Assembly: GCA_023168345.1 (NCBI GenBank)
Contig: AP025689.1
Location: forward strand, 3,423,501-3,487,500
Reading direction: 5' to 3'
Origin: Lysinibacillus sp. PLM2
Lineage (GTDB): Bacteria; Bacillota; Bacilli; Bacillales_A; Planococcaceae
DNA: 64,000 nt
Part shown: positions 29,350-40,406 of the stretch, in pieces
Numbering within the stretch: the stretch's first letter is position 1
How the letters are laid out: each line of letters opens with the position of its first letter
The notes under the pieces: model-generated
Told to the model about the DNA's origin: nothing
What the model saw: the letters and a program-made list of their open reading frames with translations, nothing else
The model's database searches: none
Program-made: the position numbers and the translations under genes

Positions 29350-31602
29350 TTAACCTTTTGTTATTGGCGCAAATTTAGCTAACAATCGTTTTACACCTAA
29401 CTCCGGAAATGCAATATCAAGTTCTAAATCATCGTTATTTCCTCTTACACTTACAACGGTACCTGTTCCCCATTTTTTATGTACCGCTTTATCTCCAAGT
29501 TTCCATCCAATTTCATTGCCACCAGTAGATTCTAGACTAGATACCTGCGCTTTTGATTGAACGTTTCCAATTCTACGAGTACTTTGCAATCTATCATTTC
29601 TTCGAGCACCAAATGGTAAATGATCTGCCGAAGCATGCTGATTACTAAGAGATATCTGTTCCACAATATCATCAGAAATTTCTCTTAAAAATCGTGATGG
29701 TGGATTAAAGCTTGAACGTCCAAATAATGTACGAGAGCCTGCACAAGTAAGATATAGTTTTTGTTCAGCCCGTGTAATACCTACGTACGCTAATCTTCGC
29801 TCCTCTTCCATTTCAGCTGGATCATCTAATGATCTTGAATGTGGAAATATATTTTCTTCCATACCTATAATAAAAACGATTGGGAACTCTAAGCCTTTTG
29901 CAGAGTGCATCGTCATTAAAATAATATTTCCTTTAGATGAGTCCTCTTTATCAAGCGCATCAATATCAGCAACTAATGCTAAATCCGTCAAGAAAGCAAT
30001 TAGCGACTTGTCATCACTTCGTTCTTCAAATGCCTTTGTAACTGATAAAAATTCCTCAATATTCTCTAATCGGCTTTCTGCTTCGATCGTTTTTTCATTT
30101 TGCAGCATTGTTCGATAACCTGTTTTGTCTATGACTTGCTCCACTAATTCTGTAACTGATAGATATTCCTGCATTTTCGTTAGTCCTTCTATTAGATCAC
30201 GGAATTTCTCAACAGCACTTGTTGCTTTTGGAGTTAGCCCCATAAATACTACTTCATTCATCGCGTCAAATATTGAGCGATCTTGCTGGATTGCATATGT
30301 TGCTATTCTCTCAAATGAAGTAGCACCAATACTACGTTTTGGTTCATTAATAATACGTGCAAGTGAAAGATCATCATCATTATTTGCAATTAATCGTAAA
30401 TAAGCCAGTAAATCTTTAATCTCTTTTCGATCGTAGAATTTTGTCCCTCCTACAATTTGATAAGACATATTGGATTTGACCAACACTTCCTCCATTACAC
30501 GGGATTGTGCATTTGTACGATAAAGAATGGCAAAATCATCTAATGAACGATTTTCTTTTTCCATCAATTGTTGAATAGTTTTTACTACATATTGCGCCTC
30601 TTGTTGCTCATTCCCGGCTTTAAAGACAACAATCTTTTCACCTTCATCATTATCTGTACGTAGTTTTTTTGGATATCTGCTCTCATTGTTTTCGATGACT
30701 TGGTTTGCTGCTTGGAGAATCGTTTTTGTTGAACGGTAATTTTGTTCCAGTAATATTACTTTTGCATTTGGATAGTCCTTTTCAAAGGATAGAATGTTTC
30801 CAATATCCGCTCCCCTCCAACGATAGATGGATTGGTCAGAGTCACCAACAACACATATATTTTTAAATTTAGCAGCGAGCATCTGCACAAGTTTGTATTG
30901 TGAATGGTTTGTATCTTGATACTCGTCCACGTGTATGTATTGGAATTTATTTTGATAGAACTCCAATACTTCAGGTACGCGCTCAAAAAGTCGAATCGTC
31001 GTCATAATTAAGTCATCAAAATCAAGGGATTGATTTTTAAGAAGTCTTTTTTCATAACCTTCATATACTTGAGCAATTACCTTTTCATAAGGGTTATTTG
31101 GATTGCTATTTGCTTTATATTGATCAGCTGTAATACATTCATTTTTTGCTGAACTAATTGCACTTAATATTGCGCGAGGTTCAAAACGTTTGGAATCAAT
31201 ATTAAGCTGTTTTAAAACATTCTTTACTACAGATAATTGGTCAGCCGAGTCTAGGATAGAAAAGTTCTTTGAAATCCCAATTCGATCGATATTACGTCTC
31301 AAAATTCGCACACACATTGAGTGGAATGTTGACACCCACATACTTTCCGAGATACCTGCTCCAAGTAGTCCATCGATCCGGTTTCTCATCTCTCGGGCTG
31401 CTTTATTGGTAAATGTGATGGCTAAAATTTTAGATGGATATACTTCCTTTTCAACCACCAGATAGGCAATTCGATGTGTTAATACTCTCGTTTTTCCTGA
31501 ACCAGCACCTGCCATTATAAGTAACGGTCCTTCAGTAGATTTCACCGCTTCAGCTTGTTGCGGATTCATACCGTTTAATAAATTTTTCGTTAACTGTTCC
31601 AT
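29350..31602 (-). CDS. pcrA: ATP-dependent DNA helicase PcrA
   Basis: This essential superfamily 1 helicase (750 residues) acts in repair, plasmid replication and removal of RecA and RNA polymerase. Motif I is [10 protein letters not shown] (residues 30-39). Motif II is HVDEYQDTN, motif III is [15 protein letters not shown], motif IV is EQNYRST, and [13 protein letters not shown] motif VI reads [11 protein letters not shown]. The C-terminal Tudor-like tail ([20 protein letters not shown]) contacts RNA polymerase in homologs. AAGGTGG precedes the ATG. It forms a unit with ligA and camS. Confidence 0.96.
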   Translation of the reverse strand: MEQLTKNLLNGMNPQQAEAVKSTEGPLLIMAGAGSGKTRVLTHRIAYLVVEKEVYPSKILAITFTNKAAREMRNRIDGLLGAGISESMWVSTFHSMCVRILRRNIDRIGISKNFSILDSADQLSVVKNVLKQLNIDSKRFEPRAILSAISSAKNECITADQYKANSNPNNPYEKVIAQVYEGYEKRLLKNQSLDFDDLIMTTIRLFERVPEVLEFYQNKFQYIHVDEYQDTNHSQYKLVQMLAAKFKNICVVGDSDQSIYRWRGADIGNILSFEKDYPNAKVILLEQNYRSTKTILQAANQVIENNESRYPKKLRTDNDEGEKIVVFKAGNEQQEAQYVVKTIQQLMEKENRSLDDFAILYRTNAQSRVMEEVLVKSNMSYQIVGGTKFYDRKEIKDLLAYLRLIANNDDDLSLARIINEPKRSIGATSFERIATYAIQQDRSIFDAMNEVVFMGLTPKATSAVEKFRDLIEGLTKMQEYLSVTELVEQVIDKTGYRTMLQNEKTIEAESRLENIEEFLSVTKAFEERSDDKSLIAFLTDLALVADIDALDKEDSSKGNIILMTMHSAKGLEFPIVFIIGMEENIFPHSRSLDDPAEMEEERRLAYVGITRAEQKLYLTCAGSRTLFGRSSFNPPSRFLREISDDIVEQISLSNQHASADHLPFGARRNDRLQSTRRIGNVQSKAQVSSLESTGGNEIGWKLGDKAVHKKWGTGTVVSVRGNNDDLELDIAFPELGVKRLLAKFAPITKG

Positions 31603-31811
31603 AATGCACCACCTTAATCAATTACGTTTTAGAGTAATTGAGCAATAGATTTCGGATTCATATTTTAGCAACTTAATGAAGTGTAATCTTTATTAAGCTT
31701 GAATTTTTTTAACTAGTTCTAAAGGAATCCGTGACTCCATTTTTTTGCGAACGTTTGTTCTTTCATTATATCGTAAATCTTTCTCTTTTGCGTATACTTA
31801 ATTGTTTTGTA

Positions 31812-32504
31812 TTAAATTGTTAATTTTTTTACAGCATCTACTGTTTTTAATGCTTCTTTAAAATTATCATAGATTACATTGCCAACGACTACCGTATCTG
31901 CTAATCTTGCCATTTCACTTGCTTGTTCAGGAGATGAAATTCCTCCTCCGTAAAATAATCTCGTTTCGCTCAACACATTTTTCACTTCTGCCACGATTTC
32001 TACATCCCCATACGTCCCACTGTATTCAAGATAGAATATTGGTAATTTGAAATAATTTTCTGCTAAGCGAGCATAGGCTATAACATCTTCAATTGATAAA
32101 TCTGTATTGGCACTAGTTTCTTTCGCTACTTTACAATCAGGATTTAATACACAATAACCTTCTGCAACGAGCTCGTCCCAAACAAGAATGTCTCCAAACT
32201 CTTTAATAGCTGCATGATGTAAGTCCTTCACCCATTTTGTTTCTGTGCTGTTTAACACTGAAGGAATTAAATAATAATCAAATCCCGGTGTTACAGACTC
32301 GATATTTGAAATCTCCAATGCCACAGGAACGGAGAAACGTCTTACGCGTACTAATTTATCGATAACATTATCAATTGTTACTCCATCCGTCCCACCTACT
32401 AGAATTAAGTCAGTACCTGATTCACACAATTTTTCTAGGTTTTCATCTGTTATTTCCTTAGCAGGATCTATTTTAAAGATATGTCTCCAATTTTTAAGTT
32501 CCAT
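31812..32504 (-). CDS. pcrB: Heptaprenylglyceryl phosphate synthase
   Basis: PcrB joins heptaprenyl diphosphate to glycerol-1-phosphate to give an archaeal-type ether lipid in Bacillaceae. It is a TIM barrel of about 230 residues. Family marks are [14 protein letters not shown] at the front, [30 protein letters not shown] and [17 protein letters not shown], the last being the phosphate-binding end. The ATG at 32504 (MELKNWRH) follows GGTGGGGA; an upstream in-frame TTG is less likely. A 209-bp gap separates it from pcrA. Confidence 0.93.
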   Translation of the reverse strand: MELKNWRHIFKIDPAKEITDENLEKLCESGTDLILVGGTDGVTIDNVIDKLVRVRRFSVPVALEISNIESVTPGFDYYLIPSVLNSTETKWVKDLHHAAIKEFGDILVWDELVAEGYCVLNPDCKVAKETSANTDLSIEDVIAYARLAENYFKLPIFYLEYSGTYGDVEIVAEVKNVLSETRLFYGGGISSPEQASEMARLADTVVVGNVIYDNFKEALKTVDAVKKLTI

Positions 32505-32700
32505 TTCATCCCCACCAATCAAATTTCTTCAAAGGATATATATTCTCGATTACAAGTATAACTTAAACTGTACTAAAGCGGAAAGTAAGCGTGTGTTTCC
32601 CTATGTCTTTCCATAAGAGTTATTAATGAACCGAATATCATATTTATTTCCTTTTTAGTTGAACTTTCTTAGAAAAAGATGAACCTTGAAATTGTTCAAT

Positions 32701-32747
32701 AAAAATAAGGCCTCTAACAGGATTGTCTTTCCTTGTTAGATGACCTT
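32701..32747 (-). terminator. Terminator of the yerA-yerB-yerC unit
   Basis: On the minus strand AAGGTCATCTAACAAGG pairs with CCTGTTAGAGGCCTT with few mismatches and is followed by ATTTTTATT. It lies 14 bases beyond the yerC stop. Confidence 0.8.
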
Positions 32748-32760
32748 AACATTGTTTATT

Positions 32761-33075
32761 TTATTTTGCTTGAAAAGGTTTTTCGTCCGGATACAATCGA
32801 CCTAACATTTCGTCATATGTATCATTACCATAGTCAAAGCAACGACGAACGCGTGAAATAGTCGCTGTCGATGCTCCTGTTTCTTTTTTTATCGTCTCAT
32901 AGGTTTTCTTCAAACGTAATAAATGTGCTACTTCAAATCGTTGTGCTAATGATTGAATTTCGCTAATCGTACATAAGTCATCAAAAAATTTATAACATTC
33001 TTCTAGATTTTTTAGTTCTAAAACAGCTTTAAATAATTGATCCGTTTGATGCCCACGAATTTTATCAACCTGCAT
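32761..33075 (-). CDS. yerC: YerC/YecD-family TrpR-like protein
   Basis: About 104 residues of the TrpR superfamily. The helices contain LKNLEECYKFFDDLCTISEI and LAQRFEVAHLLRLKKTYETI. The helix-turn-helix is TGASTATISRVRRCFDYG near the end. The protein is expected to bind DNA, but its regulon is not known. The ATG at 33075 (MQVDKIRGH) matches the family start. AAAGGA lies upstream of both it and an ATG three codons earlier. Confidence 0.87.
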   Translation of the reverse strand: MQVDKIRGHQTDQLFKAVLELKNLEECYKFFDDLCTISEIQSLAQRFEVAHLLRLKKTYETIKKETGASTATISRVRRCFDYGNDTYDEMLGRLYPDEKPFQAK

Positions 33076-33096
33076 AAATCTCATCTTCCTTTCAAG

Positions 33097-34152
33097 CTAT
33101 TCTGAATAGGTAACAGAAGCTTCAATGCCTGGATTTGTGGGAACAAAATGAATCCATGTTTTCCCTGGCACTAGTTTTACTTCACTACCGTCTGCCTCAA
33201 CTGCTACTAATACTCCATCTTGGTTTTCCCAGTACACTTCTCGCATTATACCTTGTTGGAAAAGGTATGCATTGCCACCACTTGATATATCGATTTCTCT
33301 ACGACCAGCACTATCAATAATCGAATGTTGCATTTCGAAAAATACGATGTTTGATAATGCAATTGGCTCATCTGTTAGATCATCCGTTGTTACTTCGTTA
33401 CCAGACTTTCTTGAGTATGTTTTATTTACAGAATCATAAGTATAGGTACTATTAAATTGTTCATTATTACTATACTTCACTTTTATACTACTTGCTTGTA
33501 AACCTTCATCTACACTCTCATCTTCTTCATAATAAGTATACGATACTTTTTTATGATAGAGAAGTGAAGCACCTGCTTTTTCAGCACCCAATTCTACATT
33601 TTCACCTGAAATATAGGAATTATGAGGAGCATATCGATCCTTCGAACGAGTAAAAAGTGTACCGTCATATTGCATACCATTGATATTATCAACAATGCCG
33701 TTAACAAGCATCGTTTGTGCTTCTGGGCTATATCCATGAGCGATATAGAATGCATCTAACCCAGAAGCAAGTTCTATAAAATAATCTCTTGCACTACGAA
33801 CTGGTCCAATATTTTCAGGAATTTCCGATTGGAATAAGGCTAGAAATCTTGTAACATCGCCTTCTGCTAACATTTCATAAACTACGTCTGCAGAACCTAT
33901 GCCCGCCTGAGGTCTCGCTGCAGGATGGTTATTAATCGTTACAATAATTGGTCGCATTGTTACTTCATTTTCAACACGTTCTCCTGTAAATGGCGTAACA
34001 AATGGTAAAGCAACTTCCTCAACAGGTTCTTCTATTTGCCCATTTGGTTGAGGCTTTTCGATCTCTTCTGTAGAGGTTTCCTCATTTCCGCACCCGGAAA
34101 GTAAGACTATTGTTGAAGCTACTACTCCATAAACTCCCGTTTTCCAATTCAT
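33097..34152 (-). CDS. yerB: DUF3048 lipoprotein YerB
   Basis: A 351-residue lipoprotein with the signal VYGVVASTIVLLSGC and an acidic Glu/Pro linker. A DUF3048 domain starts at about residue 65 (RPIIVTINNHPAARPQAGI, ADVVYEMLAEGDVTRFLALFQ). The C-terminal domain has GRREIDISSGGNAYLFQQGIM, then GKTWIHFVP. Its function is unknown. It lies between yerA and yerC as in Bacillus. AAAGGGGA precedes the ATG. Confidence 0.88.
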   Translation of the reverse strand: MNWKTGVYGVVASTIVLLSGCGNEETSTEEIEKPQPNGQIEEPVEEVALPFVTPFTGERVENEVTMRPIIVTINNHPAARPQAGIGSADVVYEMLAEGDVTRFLALFQSEIPENIGPVRSARDYFIELASGLDAFYIAHGYSPEAQTMLVNGIVDNINGMQYDGTLFTRSKDRYAPHNSYISGENVELGAEKAGASLLYHKKVSYTYYEEDESVDEGLQASSIKVKYSNNEQFNSTYTYDSVNKTYSRKSGNEVTTDDLTDEPIALSNIVFFEMQHSIIDSAGRREIDISSGGNAYLFQQGIMREVYWENQDGVLVAVEADGSEVKLVPGKTWIHFVPTNPGIEASVTYSE

Positions 34153-34169
34153 AGTTTAAACGTCCCCTT

Positions 34170-35900
34170 TTAGCGCATAACAGCAGGCAACATGACTTGC
34201 TTTTTCATAACATCAAAAATACCTCTAGTAGTTATACGAATATACGGTAAATGGGTTGATTGTAAAAATAAAAGTGTATATATCGCATCACTATGATGAT
34301 AGCCTCGTTCCTTTAATGCTGACTTTAGCGCAGTTTCTTTTTCGATTAATTCTTCAATAGGTCCATTATAAAGACTTCCGCCAATTGTAAGTGGAATGGA
34401 TGCAATTACTTCCTCATTTTCTACAAGGGCAATACCACCATTCATTTTTTTCACTTCATAAAAGGCTTTTTTCATATCTTTAATACTTTTTCCTATTAAA
34501 ACGATATGTCCAGTATTAGAGTAAGAAGTTGCAAGTCCCTTCACATGTGTAGCGAACCCTTTCAGCATCGTATTGACACGCCATTTTCCTTTACGGTCAA
34601 TTAATATTAAGTATGAATGATCGTGACTAGTAGAAAGTTCTTCTTGATTTAATTGTACATTAATTCTGTATGGTTTTGTGATAACATCGTTCACCATCTC
34701 AATTCCGATTGGCATAGAAAACTGAAAATCGTCTTCTTCTAAATCAAAAGAAATATTTAACTTTCCAAATTTAGTCCAATCAATCGGCTGTAACGATTGC
34801 GTTTTAATATTATCACGTTTTAGCCATACACCTTTAGATAACACACCTTCGGGATTAGGATTATATTCATCTTTTAATATGTTAAGAGTTGCATATCGAC
34901 CTGTCGCCACTAATCCATGAAGCTGTTCCATATTATAATACCTTGCTACATTATAGGAAGCCATATTGTATGCGTCAATAGGGTTCACTCCAGCATCTAG
35001 TGCAACTTGAATACATTTGTCCATCACGCCATCTTTATGAAAACCAGGTGTGGATCCATCGGTAGTCATCATTAAATGATCAAATATATTTAAATCCTTT
35101 TCCAGAATCCCTTTTAGTAATTCTGGCAAATCTGGACGAATGGATGAGTAACGAAGTGTGACAGCATATCCATGTAAAATTCTTCTTTCGACCTCTTCTA
35201 CTGTCATGGATTCATGATCTCCATTTGTTCCAAACAGCTTCATTTTTGCAAGTGTTCGCTCTGATGCGCCTGGAAAATGCCCTTCTATTTTTTTACTTTT
35301 TAATTTGGCGCATTGAATCCAATAAAGCATTTGATCATCCCCATTTAATAGGCGGGGCCATCCTGTCAACTCACCACCAACAACTGTATCTGGACGATCT
35401 ATCCACTCTAAAATTGATTTATTCGTAAACAGTGAGTCTTCATTGTCTAACTCAGTTTGTGAATCAAATCGGACCCACCAATAAAAACTAAACGGTAAGG
35501 ATTTTAATTGGTCAATGATTGCAAACGCTTTCTTATTTGGAAGTGATAACATAAATGTCATATTGTCTGCTATGAATGTTGTCGTTCCAGTTTGAGCAGC
35601 AAAGTCTGCAAAAGAATGGGGGTTATATAATTGGAAAGGATGAACATGTGGTTCCATATAGCCAGGTACAACCGTTTTCCCTTCTAAGTCAATTACTTCC
35701 GTCTCAGTTAAATTCAATGGCATTTTATGACCTACATAAATAATCCGATTCCCCAATATCCAAATGTTTCCTGTTAGCCATTTTTTAAAAATGCTATGCA
35801 AATAACGTGCATTTTTCAAAACAATTGTCGGTGCTTCTATGCCATCGATTACTGCGACTTGTTTGCGAATATCCTGGATCTTCCATATAGATTCTGGCAT
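34170..35900 (-). CDS. yerA: Adenine deaminase-family amidohydrolase YerA
   Basis: The 576-residue protein belongs to the adenine deaminase branch of the amidohydrolase family. The metal-binding HxH is in VPGYMEPHVHPFQL near residue 85, followed by AAQTGTTTFIADNM. EGHFPGASERTLAKM holds a further His, and MMTTDGSTPG holds the late Asp. Adenine deaminase would turn adenine into hypoxanthine, in keeping with the nearby purine operon. YerA is a diverged paralog of AdeC in B. subtilis and its activity is not certain. AAGGGAGT precedes the ATG. Confidence 0.8.
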   Translation of the reverse strand: MPESIWKIQDIRKQVAVIDGIEAPTIVLKNARYLHSIFKKWLTGNIWILGNRIIYVGHKMPLNLTETEVIDLEGKTVVPGYMEPHVHPFQLYNPHSFADFAAQTGTTTFIADNMTFMLSLPNKKAFAIIDQLKSLPFSFYWWVRFDSQTELDNEDSLFTNKSILEWIDRPDTVVGGELTGWPRLLNGDDQMLYWIQCAKLKSKKIEGHFPGASERTLAKMKLFGTNGDHESMTVEEVERRILHGYAVTLRYSSIRPDLPELLKGILEKDLNIFDHLMMTTDGSTPGFHKDGVMDKCIQVALDAGVNPIDAYNMASYNVARYYNMEQLHGLVATGRYATLNILKDEYNPNPEGVLSKGVWLKRDNIKTQSLQPIDWTKFGKLNISFDLEEDDFQFSMPIGIEMVNDVITKPYRINVQLNQEELSTSHDHSYLILIDRKGKWRVNTMLKGFATHVKGLATSYSNTGHIVLIGKSIKDMKKAFYEVKKMNGGIALVENEEVIASIPLTIGGSLYNGPIEELIEKETALKSALKERGYHHSDAIYTLLFLQSTHLPYIRITTRGIFDVMKKQVMLPAVMR

Positions 35901-36095
35901 TTATTACACTCCCTTCTAGTTCTACTAAAATTTTATTTTGTTTAATCATATTATATACGCACATACTAACTTTGCAAAAAGATGCGTCAGATTATTTTAC
36001 GCAATATTTGTTGCTTTTATCGTATCACAGTGAAAATTTAATTTGAAGTAGTCTTATCGGATTAATTTACTTTATATTAAAGGAGATGGTTACTA

Positions 36096-36599
36096 ATGGA
36101 AGAAAACATTTCAGAACGCAATGGTTTTATGCGTTTAATGTGCGGTGTGGCAATGACAGCTATGGGTACAGCTCATTTAGCTCGTGATAGTAAAGCGCTA
36201 GGTTTTACAATGGTTGCTGCCGGTGCGATGAAAGTAGCAGAAGGGATATTCCTTTATTGTCCAGTTAAAGCAATGATTAATTCAAATGTAAAGGGAGCCG
36301 TTGCTTCAACTTTTGATGAATATATGGATGGGGAAACATTGATGAATGCATTTAATGCTGCCTATCAAGAAAACAGTCAAAATGGACAATCTAAATCATC
36401 CAATTCATCAGGTTCAAATTCAACTGGTGGAGGAATTGGTCAAACTGTTTCTCAAGTAGCAGGTGCTGTTTCTCAAGCTGCTAATGCGGTTCAATCTGCA
36501 ACAAGTTCTATGTCTCAAAATGGATCTAATAACTCACAAAATAATTCAAAAAACAAAAACACTAAAAACAGTGGGAATTCTGCAACAAATCCAAGCTAA
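36096..36599 (+). CDS. DUF2892-like protein with low-complexity tail
   Basis: The 167-residue protein has an N-terminal hydrophobic hairpin at residues 10-58 (MRLMCGVAMTAMGTAHLARD, GFTMVAAGAMKVAEGIFLYCPV) that fits DUF2892, a small membrane domain of unknown function. After residue 90 it is almost all Ser, Asn, Gln and Gly with a VSQVAGAVSQAANAVQSAT stretch. AAAGGAGA precedes the ATG. It is one of the few plus-strand genes and converges on purD. Confidence 0.72.
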   Translation: MEENISERNGFMRLMCGVAMTAMGTAHLARDSKALGFTMVAAGAMKVAEGIFLYCPVKAMINSNVKGAVASTFDEYMDGETLMNAFNAAYQENSQNGQSKSSNSSGSNSTGGGIGQTVSQVAGAVSQAANAVQSATSSMSQNGSNNSQNNSKNKNTKNSGNSATNPS

Positions 36600-36605
36600 A
36601 AATAC

Positions 36606-36663
36606 GGCAAGAAGTTCTTCTCGTCTAGTGGTGGGGACGAGATGACTAACTTCTTGCCTTTTT
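36606..36663. terminator. Bidirectional terminator ending the purine operon
   Basis: GGCAAGAAGTT at 36606-36616 pairs with AACTTCTTGCC at 36648-36658. T-runs lie on both sides. It serves the plus-strand DUF2892 gene and, overlapping its end, purD on the minus strand. Confidence 0.85.
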
Positions 36664-36666
36664 ACT

Positions 36667-37923
36667 TTAGATCAATGTCCGCCAACCTATATCTTTACGA
36701 TAGAAGAATTGACTCCATTCATATTTGTTTAGTCCTTCATAAACCTTTTCTTGTGCTTCTTTTAGTGTTTCTGCTCTTGTTGCAACTAAAAGCACACGGC
36801 CACCGTTTCCTACATACTGTCCATCGATTAATTTTGTTCCAGCATGGTATACGTCATAGTTTTGAACCAGCTCATCTAAGTTTGGAAGAGGATTACCTTT
36901 CGTTACCGTTTCTGGATAACCTTCTGCCGCTACCACTACACCTAACATTGCTTCGTTTGACCATTGTAAGTCAAAATATTTTTCTTCCATTAAGGCTTTC
37001 ATGAACAATCCAAAATCAGAAGTCATTCTTGGGAGAACAACTTGAGTTTCAGGGTCTCCAAATCTTGCGTTGAATTCAATTACTTTCGGACCTTGTTTTG
37101 TTAAAATCAATCCCGCATATAAAATACCTGTAAAGGATACACCTTCTTCTTCCATAGCTTTCACTGTTGGTTCAACAATTTCAATGTAGGCTCTAGATAC
37201 CATCTCTTGAGGGATTTGAGGAACTGGTGAGTATGCTCCCATACCTCCCGTATTCGGTCCTTTATCTCCATCGAAAGCACGTTTATGATCTTGTGCAATG
37301 ACCATTGGATAGATTTGTCCTTTATGTACAAATGACATGAAAGAGAATTCTTCACCATCTAAAAATTCTTCAATCACAACACGTGAGGAAGATTCACCAA
37401 AGCGTTGATTACCTATCATATCATTGATTGCTTCGATTGCTTCTTCCTCAGTCATGGCAACAATTACACCTTTTCCTGCGGCTAGACCATCAGCTTTTAC
37501 CACAATTGGTGCACCTTGTTTCTTTACGTATTGTATAGCCTTTTCTGCCTCAGTGAATGTTTCGTATGCAGCTGTTGGGATGTCATATTTCTTCATAATT
37601 TGTTTTGCATAGGATTTACTTCCTTCAATTTTCGCAGCCGCTTTTGTTGGCCCAAAAATTGTTAAGTTTTCGTTTTGAAAATAATCAACAATCCCTGCAG
37701 CTAAAGGTTGTTCAGGACCTACAAAAGTTAAATCAATATTATTTTCTTTCGCAAAGCTTGCTAACTCTTCAAAGTTTAGCGCATCGATTGGCACGATTTC
37801 TGCATCATGACGCATTCCATCATTACCAGGTGCGACAAATACTTTTTCTACAGAAGGCGCGTTGCTAAACTTTTTTGCTATCGCGTGTTCGCGACCTCCG
37901 CTTCCAATTACGAGTACTTTCAT
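36667..37923 (-). CDS. purD: Phosphoribosylamine-glycine ligase
   Basis: PurD makes glycinamide ribonucleotide from phosphoribosylamine, glycine and ATP (418 residues, ATP-grasp). It starts MKVLVIGSGGREHAIAKKF. IVVKADGLAAGKGVIVA near residue 140 is the ATP-grasp loop, and EFNARFGDPETQVVLPRM carries the metal ligands. It is the last gene of the operon, split from purH by 304 bases that hold a tandem array. A GGAGGGC site precedes the ATG. Confidence 0.95.
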   Translation of the reverse strand: MKVLVIGSGGREHAIAKKFSNAPSVEKVFVAPGNDGMRHDAEIVPIDALNFEELASFAKENNIDLTFVGPEQPLAAGIVDYFQNENLTIFGPTKAAAKIEGSKSYAKQIMKKYDIPTAAYETFTEAEKAIQYVKKQGAPIVVKADGLAAGKGVIVAMTEEEAIEAINDMIGNQRFGESSSRVVIEEFLDGEEFSFMSFVHKGQIYPMVIAQDHKRAFDGDKGPNTGGMGAYSPVPQIPQEMVSRAYIEIVEPTVKAMEEEGVSFTGILYAGLILTKQGPKVIEFNARFGDPETQVVLPRMTSDFGLFMKALMEEKYFDLQWSNEAMLGVVVAAEGYPETVTKGNPLPNLDELVQNYDVYHAGTKLIDGQYVGNGGRVLLVATRAETLKEAQEKVYEGLNKYEWSQFFYRKDIGWRTLI

Positions 37924-37973
37924 TTCAGAAGCCCTCCTTTGTAATATACCGTTTCATTTGTTTGAAGAATTAT

Positions 37974-38168
37974 TTTTGTCCGATTGAGTTGTGATTTTGT
38001 CCACTCAGAGGTACGTTTTGTCTGTTCGGTTTAACATTTTGTCCACTCTGGATCCTCTTTTGTCCAGACTATTATTTTTTGTCCATTCAGGGGTACATTT
38101 TGTCCACTCAAGCTGAAGTTTTGTCCACCAGTTTCAACATTTTGTCCGTTCAGGAACCTCTTTTGTCC
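37974..38168. repeat. Tandem array, 21-bp period, TTTTGTCC core, inside the purine operon
   Basis: TTTTGTCC or a one-base variant begins at 37974, 37995, 38016, 38037, 38058, 38077, 38098, 38119, 38140 and 38161. All steps are 21 bases except one of 19. The next bases are mostly ACTCAG or similar, then a variable part. The array fills most of the purH-purD gap and would be transcribed as GGACAAAA repeats. Confidence 0.9.
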
Positions 38169-38227
38169 AACCAGACTGTCCTGTCCCTATGCTATTCCGC
38201 TCATAAAATCCCTGAGTCCACTACATT

Positions 38228-39754
38228 TTAATGTTTAAAGTGTCTTACTCCAGTAAACACCATTGCGATGCCGTACTCATTTGCTTTATCGATAGAATCT
38301 TGATCTTTAATTGATCCACCCGGTTGAATAATGGCTGTAATTCCTGCAGCTGCAGCAGTTTCAACAGTATCGTTCATTGGGAAGAATGCATCTGAGGCTA
38401 GTACAGCACCTTTTGCTTTGCTACCTGCTTGCTCTAGTGCAATTTTTGCAGCACCAACGCGATTCATTTGACCTGCGCCTATACCTAATGTCATTTGTGT
38501 ATCATTTACAACAATTGCATTAGATTTCACATGTTTTACAACTGCCCAACCTAGCTTTAACGCTTCCCATTCTTGTTCAGTCGGTTCACGATCTGTTACA
38601 ACCTTGATATCCGCCTCGTTAAAACCAAATTTATCATCTTCTTGAACAAGTAGCCCACCTTCAACAGATACTACTTTGAATTGATCTTGTTTTTCTTGGG
38701 CAAAGCTAATTGTCATTAAACGAATATTTTTCTTTTTCGTTAATATTTCTAATGCTTCCTCTGTAAATGAAGGAGCGATAATTATTTCTAAGAAAATACC
38801 ACTTAATTTATCTGCTAAAGCAGCATCGACTTCGCGGTTTAATGCAACAATCCCACCGAAGATTGAAGTTGAATCAGCTTCGTATGCTTTATCAAATGCT
38901 TCCTCAATGGATTCACCTGTCCCTACACCGCAAGGGTTCATATGTTTTACAGCTACCGCTGCTGGAATATCAAATTCTTTTACAATTTGAAGAGCAGCAT
39001 TCCCGTCTTGAATATTGTTATAAGATAATTCTTTACCGTGTAACTGTGTTGCAAATGCTAAAGAGAAATCTGAACCTAGACGTTTTTGATAAAAGGCTGC
39101 CTTTTGATGAGGATTTTCACCGTAACGTAAAGTTTGTTTTAATTCGTATGTCATTGTTAAATTTTCTGGGAAGTCTTCTTCAGTTAAGTAGTTCGAGATA
39201 TATGAATCATAAGCTGCTGTATGGCGAAATACTTTTGCTGCTAAACGTTTACGTGTTTCAAGAGTAGTTGCCCCATGCCCCTTTAATTCTTCAAGAACTT
39301 GACTGTAATCTTTAGAATCAACAATGACCGTCACATACTGATGGTTTTTTGCAGCAGAACGTAACATTGTTGGACCACCGATATCAATATTTTCAATTGC
39401 ATCGTCCCATGTTACATCAGGCTTTGAAATTGTTTCAACGAAAGGATATAAGTTTACACAAACGATTTCAATTGGTTCGATTCCATGCTCTTTCATTTGT
39501 GCTTGATGAGAAGAATCATCAAATTTCCCTAAAAGTCCACCATGGATTAAAGGATTTAATGTTTTGACGCGTCCATCTAATATTTCGGGAAATTTAGTTA
39601 CTTCATCAACAGCTGTTACAGGTACATTGTTATCTTGTAGCATTTTTTTCGTACCACCAGTTGATAAAATTTCATAGCCTAATGCGACCAATTCTTTTGC
39701 AAAATCTAAAATACCATCTTTGTTCGAAACACTAATTAATGCACGTTTAGTCAT
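38228..39754 (-). CDS. purH: AICAR transformylase / IMP cyclohydrolase
   Basis: This bifunctional enzyme carries out the last two steps to IMP (508 residues). The N-terminal cyclohydrolase half begins [22 protein letters not shown] and has [14 protein letters not shown] and [14 protein letters not shown]. The C-terminal transformylase half has [20 protein letters not shown], with the catalytic Lys-His pair, and ends with [27 protein letters not shown]. It lies 82 bases after purN. Confidence 0.95.
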   Translation of the reverse strand: MTKRALISVSNKDGILDFAKELVALGYEILSTGGTKKMLQDNNVPVTAVDEVTKFPEILDGRVKTLNPLIHGGLLGKFDDSSHQAQMKEHGIEPIEIVCVNLYPFVETISKPDVTWDDAIENIDIGGPTMLRSAAKNHQYVTVIVDSKDYSQVLEELKGHGATTLETRKRLAAKVFRHTAAYDSYISNYLTEEDFPENLTMTYELKQTLRYGENPHQKAAFYQKRLGSDFSLAFATQLHGKELSYNNIQDGNAALQIVKEFDIPAAVAVKHMNPCGVGTGESIEEAFDKAYEADSTSIFGGIVALNREVDAALADKLSGIFLEIIIAPSFTEEALEILTKKKNIRLMTISFAQEKQDQFKVVSVEGGLLVQEDDKFGFNEADIKVVTDREPTEQEWEALKLGWAVVKHVKSNAIVVNDTQMTLGIGAGQMNRVGAAKIALEQAGSKAKGAVLASDAFFPMNDTVETAAAAGITAIIQPGGSIKDQDSIDKANEYGIAMVFTGVRHFKH

Positions 39755-39836
39755 GTAATGCGACCTCCAGTAAATGATTAATATAGAAAATATAAGGCTA
39801 AATACAAAGCTAAAATCGTATCTATCCTTTTAAAAA

Positions 39837-40406
39837 TTACTTCGTTTCAAATAATTTTTTTAACGTCTTTGTGTAAAGTTCGTGTTCTACAGCATGTATA
39901 CGAGCTTCCGTTTTCTCACGATTGCCATCGACCACTTCAACAGCAGCTTGAGCTAAAATTGGACCCGTATCCATCCCTTCATCAACGAGGTGGACAGTAA
40001 CCCCGGTCACTTTTACACCATGAGCCATTGCCTGTCCAATTGCATCTTTTCCAGGGAATGAAGGCAGAAGAGATGGATGGATATTTACAATTCGGTTCGG
40101 AAATGCAGATAGAAGTGTATGTCCAATCAATCTCATGTATCCAGCTAACACAATCCACTCCACATTTAATTCGCTTAATTTCGCAACGATTTCTGCCTCG
40201 TATGATGATTTAGATTCAAAGTTTTTAGCAGAAAATGCATACACGGGAATACCAAAGTTCTCGGCACGTGAAACGACAAATGCGCTAGGCTTATCTGTCA
40301 CAACTAGCTCAATCTTTGCATCAAGCTTTCCACAATGAATCGCCTCTTGAATCGCTTGAAAATTACTTCCACTACCTGAAGCAAATACTGCTATTTTTGT
40401 TACCAT
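39837..40406 (-). CDS. purN: Glycinamide ribonucleotide formyltransferase
   Basis: PurN adds a formyl group from 10-formyl-tetrahydrofolate to GAR (189 residues). It starts with IAVFASGSGSNFQAIQEAI. The catalytic block is LAGYMRLIGHTLL, then NIHPSLLPSFPG and TGVTVHLVDEGMDTGPILAQ, which contain the Asn, His and Asp of the family. Its ATG shares a base with the purM stop. Confidence 0.95.
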   Translation of the reverse strand: MVTKIAVFASGSGSNFQAIQEAIHCGKLDAKIELVVTDKPSAFVVSRAENFGIPVYAFSAKNFESKSSYEAEIVAKLSELNVEWIVLAGYMRLIGHTLLSAFPNRIVNIHPSLLPSFPGKDAIGQAMAHGVKVTGVTVHLVDEGMDTGPILAQAAVEVVDGNREKTEARIHAVEHELYTKTLKKLFETK

